Below are positions 7,099-9,258 of a stretch of DNA of 9,258 nucleotides, in pieces; positions within the stretch are counted from its first letter, which is position 1, and every line of letters begins with the position of its first letter. A program made the position numbers and the translations under genes. The notes beneath the pieces are model-generated. The model saw only the letters and a program-made list of their open reading frames with translations. It made no database searches and had not been told where the DNA came from. This DNA comes from an uncultured Fidelibacterota bacterium (GTDB lineage: Bacteria; Fidelibacterota; Marinisomatia; SCGC-AAA003-L08; D37C17): assembly GCA_913049525.1 (NCBI GenBank), contig CAJWYZ010000047.1, positions 1 to 9,258 on the forward strand. The letters are read 5' to 3'.

Positions 7099-8259
7099 TA
7101 GAAGTTCTGATTTATCCAGAACGTTCATTAATCTTTCGCATCGCTCATCATCACCATAATCGTAGATTGATACTCCTCCATTTTTCATGAGTTTCTTCAC
7201 AAACTCAGGAGTAAACGAATCCAAATCATTTGGCGGAGGACAATTAATCATAGCAGCACCGTGGAGTAGTTCTTTCATTTCTAGAATATCATCTGCAGAA
7301 AGAGTCATATCTGAATTTACAAAAGCAAAGTTGATGCAATGCATAGACGGCATAGCATAGAGAGATTTATAAATTTTTGGTTTCAAAGGGCCACATGTAT
7401 GAAATCCGCCACCCCCAAATACTTTGAATATTCTTTCGTTATAATGACTTATATGTTTTACATACCACTTATCACTACACATTGAAATATTATCATCCCA
7501 AAGCATTGCCGTTCCACGATCATATTGGAAATGCCCGTGTACCTTTTTTTCTCCCATAAGTTTTTGTAAAGTTATCTTCATTTTAATGCACTCATCAGTC
7601 AACCAATTCATAAATATTTTCATTTTTTCGGGTTCCTCTTCAAACCCCATAAAAGAAGCCTCTGTGCCAAGTAAATGGCCAGCAATTAGAAAAGGACCTA
7701 AATAGATAGGAAATCTGTAATGTATCCTAGGGTCTCCATAATCATTAAGAAAATTATAATAACTCCACATGTGACCAAACATTCCATCCTTAGTGTAGTC
7801 TGGATGTTTGTTTAACTTGGGATTTTCCCAATCATCTAGGGTGTTCATCACCCGGCTATCGATATAGTCCACTGTAAGATTTCCCTCATCATCGATTTCA
7901 AAAGGCACTCCGAATGCCGTAGCCATGCATTCTTGAAAAGATTTCATTAAATAGAATGCATTGATGTCCAGTGTTGGGAATTTTTCAGCTAGATTATTCC
8001 ATTCATCTATGACTTTGTTATAGTGTCCTCTATGATACATGAAATCAGGATTGTTGCTGTACTCAATGTAATCACGATTGATTACTTCTTGGGGAGTAAG
8101 ATGATCTAAATTCCCCTCATTTCTTTCACAATAAAAAAATGTAAGTGGCAAACGTTTTGGTGTTCTAAAATTTATAGCATTGTTTAGATGATTCCGATGA
8201 GCTTGAATTCTTTCATCAGATACTTTCAAAACAGACAGTGACAACTTATTATTTCCCAT
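7096..8259 (-). CDS. Divergent UroD-family corrinoid-linked methyltransferase, 387 aa
   Basis: A 387-residue member of a divergent UroD/MtaA-like branch. The N-terminal 180 residues are poorly conserved. The C-terminal half shows the barrel signature WDDNISMCSDKWYVKHISHY (254-273) leading into FGGGGFHTCGP (281-291), with candidate zinc ligands H287 and C289. A late cysteine, C340 in AMINCPPP (336-343), could supply the third ligand of a His-x-Cys-...-Cys site like that of MtaA/MtbA-type enzymes. No other catalytic domain or membrane segment is seen. It is the first gene of the minus-strand series, 151 bases upstream of the 329-residue paralogue. The ATG at 8259 has no Shine-Dalgarno. It is a good candidate for the substrate-specific methyltransferase, but that is inference. 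Family membership is fairly firm; the reaction is unknown. Confidence 0.8.
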   Translation of the reverse strand: MGNNKLSLSVLKVSDERIQAHRNHLNNAINFRTPKRLPLTFFYCERNEGNLDHLTPQEVINRDYIEYSNNPDFMYHRGHYNKVIDEWNNLAEKFPTLDINAFYLMKSFQECMATAFGVPFEIDDEGNLTVDYIDSRVMNTLDDWENPKLNKHPDYTKDGMFGHMWSYYNFLNDYGDPRIHYRFPIYLGPFLIAGHLLGTEASFMGFEEEPEKMKIFMNWLTDECIKMKITLQKLMGEKKVHGHFQYDRGTAMLWDDNISMCSDKWYVKHISHYNERIFKVFGGGGFHTCGPLKPKIYKSLYAMPSMHCINFAFVNSDMTLSADDILEMKELLHGAAMINCPPPNDLDSFTPEFVKKLMKNGGVSIYDYGDDERCERLMNVLDKSELL

Positions 8260-8284
8260 GATTAATTTAATTAATTATCTAGAT

Positions 8285-8494
8285 TTAGAATATATTTTCC
8301 CAAATAATATTTGTTTGATCTGTTAATCCAATCCGTAAATTTGCGTATATACTGCTTAAAGACAAAAAGGGGATGTAAATATATCGTGTCAGCCATGAAT
8401 ACACCATTATCAATAAGGAAGGTGCGACGCCGAATAGGCTGACAGCATTACATTTTCCATTCATTTCGATTTTTAACATCTCATGCTGATTCAT
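8285..8494 (-). CDS. Doubtful 69-aa hypothetical ORF
   Basis: An open frame of 69 codons ending 25 bases before the methyltransferase start at 8259. Its ATG follows AGGGAG at a suitable distance, a better ribosome binding site than most genes here have. The peptide has one hydrophobic stretch (about 17-37) and no motif I recognise. The isolated setting in decayed DNA argues for chance or a remnant; the ribosome binding site is the only argument for a real gene. Confidence 0.18.
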   Translation of the reverse strand: MNQHEMLKIEMNGKCNAVSLFGVAPSLLIMVYSWLTRYIYIPFLSLSSIYANLRIGLTDQTNIIWENIF

Positions 8495-8625
8495 TCAGCT
8501 CCCTGAAGCATCCTTAATCATGATTCTTTTTCTAAATATATAGGAAAATCAAACCGAGTCAAGGGAATATTTTCTCCAACTGGAGTGTCAATTGGTGAGT
8601 TAGGAAAAATTCATAAATAATATCA

Positions 8626-8790
8626 CTAGTGTCCCAAGAAGCTATCGAATATATTCCATTGGAGGGCATCTTCAATGATGACCGGATAATTATCTGATTT
8701 AACAAGTAACTGAATTAATGATATTTTTTCAAATAAGGTCAGACTCAATACCTGTAGAATATTGTAGAGTGATGTCTCTATTTTTAGCCG
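8626..8790 (-). pseudogene. C-terminal remnant of an IS4-like (DUF4372-type) transposase
   Basis: The minus strand from 8790 to the TAG at 8626-8628 encodes 54 residues beginning RLKIETSLYNILQVLSLTLF, followed by EKISLIQLL and ending with NIFDSFLGH. This closely resembles the conserved end of IS4-like transposases (KKRLxLxxSLYxILQILSVTLFEKxPILxxL ... LFDF). The catalytic DDE core and N-terminus are missing: upstream, at 8791-8796, the frame hits a stop and similarity ends within a few codons. No terminal inverted repeats or target duplication could be found by eye, so this is a decayed fragment rather than a mobile copy. Confidence 0.65.
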
Positions 8791-8920
8791 TTATATAATT
8801 TTCAAGGTTGATTTGTAAGAGTGTCTGACTGTGAAGAATTAGTGGGGGGGTTACTCACAGGAGATGATGAGGTTGGTTTAGTCCAAAAAAAACAATCTAA
8901 GCGTGTACAAATTGTGTGTT

Positions 8921-8937
8921 CGCGCACTACTCGCGCG
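8921..8937. repeat. GC-rich hairpin in AT-rich DNA
   Basis: CGCGC (8921-8925) and GCGCG (8933-8937) can pair around a 7-base loop, ACTACTC. The surrounding stretch, about 8917-8943, is far richer in G+C than its neighbours. It lies upstream, on the minus strand, of the transposase remnant. It might be leader sequence of that insertion element or a piece of another acquired element. Confidence 0.4.
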
Positions 8938-9081
8938 CGGCGAAAAATATGTCAATTTTATGCCATTAGCTTACAAAAACAGGCCATATTTGGGGATATG
9001 CGACAATAGTGAAGATCATTCAACTTCCTGATATTATTATCCTTGTTTGTTCCAGTTTCAACCTGTTTACCAATGACGTAC

Positions 9082-9128
9082 GACTTCTAATCAGTAGGTT
9101 ATAGGTTCAAGTCCTATCTGGTGCGCCA
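9082..9128 (+). tRNA. 3' part only of tRNA-Arg(TCT): probable att-site scar
   Basis: The bases fit the 3' half of a tRNA in exact register: anticodon loop CTTCTAA (9084-9090) with anticodon TCT, 3' anticodon stem TCAGT (9091-9095), and variable loop AGGTT (9096-9100). Next come T-stem ATAGG/CCTAT (9101-9105/9113-9117) around TTCAAGT, acceptor strand CTGGTGC (9118-9124), discriminator G and encoded CCA (9126-9128). The 5' partner is absent: TACGA before the loop pairs with TCAGT only at the two loop-proximal positions, and no D-arm or acceptor 5' strand lies within the preceding 100 bases. Truncation at the anticodon loop is the classic crossover point of tRNA-targeting tyrosine recombinases. 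This copy is therefore a partial duplicate and cannot be a functional tRNA by itself. Confidence 0.8.
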
Positions 9129-9258
9129 TAATATCAGTCACAGGCACTCTCCGGGTAAAATCCCACATTCTTGTAAAACAAACCGATCGGTGTTATATTT
9201 GGTTTCTTCTAAAACAACTTTGGTAAACAATTAAAGAAACAAACATGAACTATCAAAT
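9129..9258. other. Flank beyond the tRNA fragment
   Basis: These 130 bases hold a 10-base palindrome ACCGATCGGT (9182-9191) and an ATG at 9245 that runs off the window after four codons, without a ribosome binding site. Nothing else can be supported. The sequence may be the other side of an integration junction. Confidence 0.3.

Larger units (their letters stand above)
8260..9081. other. Gene-poor stretch with element debris
   Basis: No convincing intact gene lies between the methyltransferase start at 8259 and the tRNA fragment at 9082. Recognisable contents are the transposase C-terminus (8626-8790), the GC-rich hairpin (8921-8937), a run of seven G at 8844-8850, and two short open frames without family resemblance. 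I found no integrase, direct-repeat array or CRISPR here. The mix of decayed pieces and uneven base composition suggests repeated insertion and loss. Confidence 0.5.

Noticed and set aside
3716..8259. Haem biosynthesis (HemE) assignment for the UroD-type genes
   Set aside because: The proteins carry methyltransferase-type features (HTCG/HSDG, DDLG/DDWG, HNIxxDVPPxNI), occur in three divergent copies and sit with a corrinoid carrier; no other haem gene is present.
8571..8585. CTCCA-AC-TGGAG small palindrome as an insertion-sequence end
   Set aside because: Arms of five bases are too short, and no matching inverted copy was found on the other side of the transposase remnant.
8821..9009. 62-codon GTG-started frame on the plus strand
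   Set aside because: No ribosome binding site, no recognisable motif, and it crosses the G7 run and the GC-rich hairpin; more likely chance or insertion-element leader sequence.
8882..9031. Alternative plus-strand open stretch with protein-like composition (SVYKLCVRALLARG...)
   Set aside because: No start codon, only 49 codons, overlaps the other doubtful frame and resembles no family I know.
9245..9258. Start of a new gene (ATG at 9245)
   Set aside because: Only four codons are inside the window, with no ribosome binding site; cannot be supported.
1..9258. CRISPR array, rRNA, riboswitch (for example cobalamin type) or amber-pyrrolysine gene
   Set aside because: No regularly spaced long repeats, no rRNA-like sequence, no B12-box-like conserved motif upstream of the corrinoid genes, and no MttB-type frame with an internal TAG.

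Overview
The window is AT-rich (roughly one third G+C by eye) and looks like a piece of an anaerobe's chromosome devoted to corrinoid (cobamide)-dependent methyl transfer. Two plus-strand genes face four minus-strand genes. On the plus strand are an ATP-dependent reductive activator of corrinoid proteins (117-2009) and an alkaline-phosphatase-superfamily phosphodiesterase (2072-3346). On the minus strand, in transcription order, are a divergent UroD/MtaA-type methyltransferase (8259-7096), a second compact UroD-type protein (6944-5955), a B12-binding corrinoid protein (5781-5050), and a third UroD-type methyltransferase (5053-3716). The last gene overlaps the corrinoid-protein gene by ATGA.

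How the parts would work together (inference from the families): a UroD-type protein takes a methyl group from an unidentified donor and puts it on Co(I) of the corrinoid protein. Another UroD-type protein may pass it on to an acceptor such as tetrahydrofolate/tetrahydropterin or a thiol. The [2Fe-2S]/ASKHA activator rescues corrinoid that has slipped to Co(II). No MttB, MtaB or MtrH-type substrate methyltransferase is present, so the UroD-type proteins themselves are the candidates for substrate demethylation. The three differ clearly in length and in the predicted zinc site.

The gene-poor parts carry debris. At 3557-3715, between the convergent gene sets, is a broken start of what looks like a phytanoyl-CoA-dioxygenase-like gene. 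From about 8260 to the end (~1 kb) there is no convincing intact gene. This stretch holds the decayed C-terminus of an IS4-like transposase (8626-8790, minus), a GC-rich hairpin (8921-8937), and the exact 3' part of a tRNA-Arg(TCT) from the anticodon loop to CCA (9082-9128) with no 5' half. The last item is the usual scar of tRNA-targeted site-specific integration, so the window probably reaches the edge of an integrated or recombined island.

Taxonomy is not resolved. The TCT anticodon arm and encoded CCA fit a bacterium, and so does the IS4-like remnant. Most genes lack a clear Shine-Dalgarno sequence, and AT-rich genomes with many UroD/corrinoid proteins also occur among Asgard archaea as well as acetogens, sulfate reducers and Chloroflexota.
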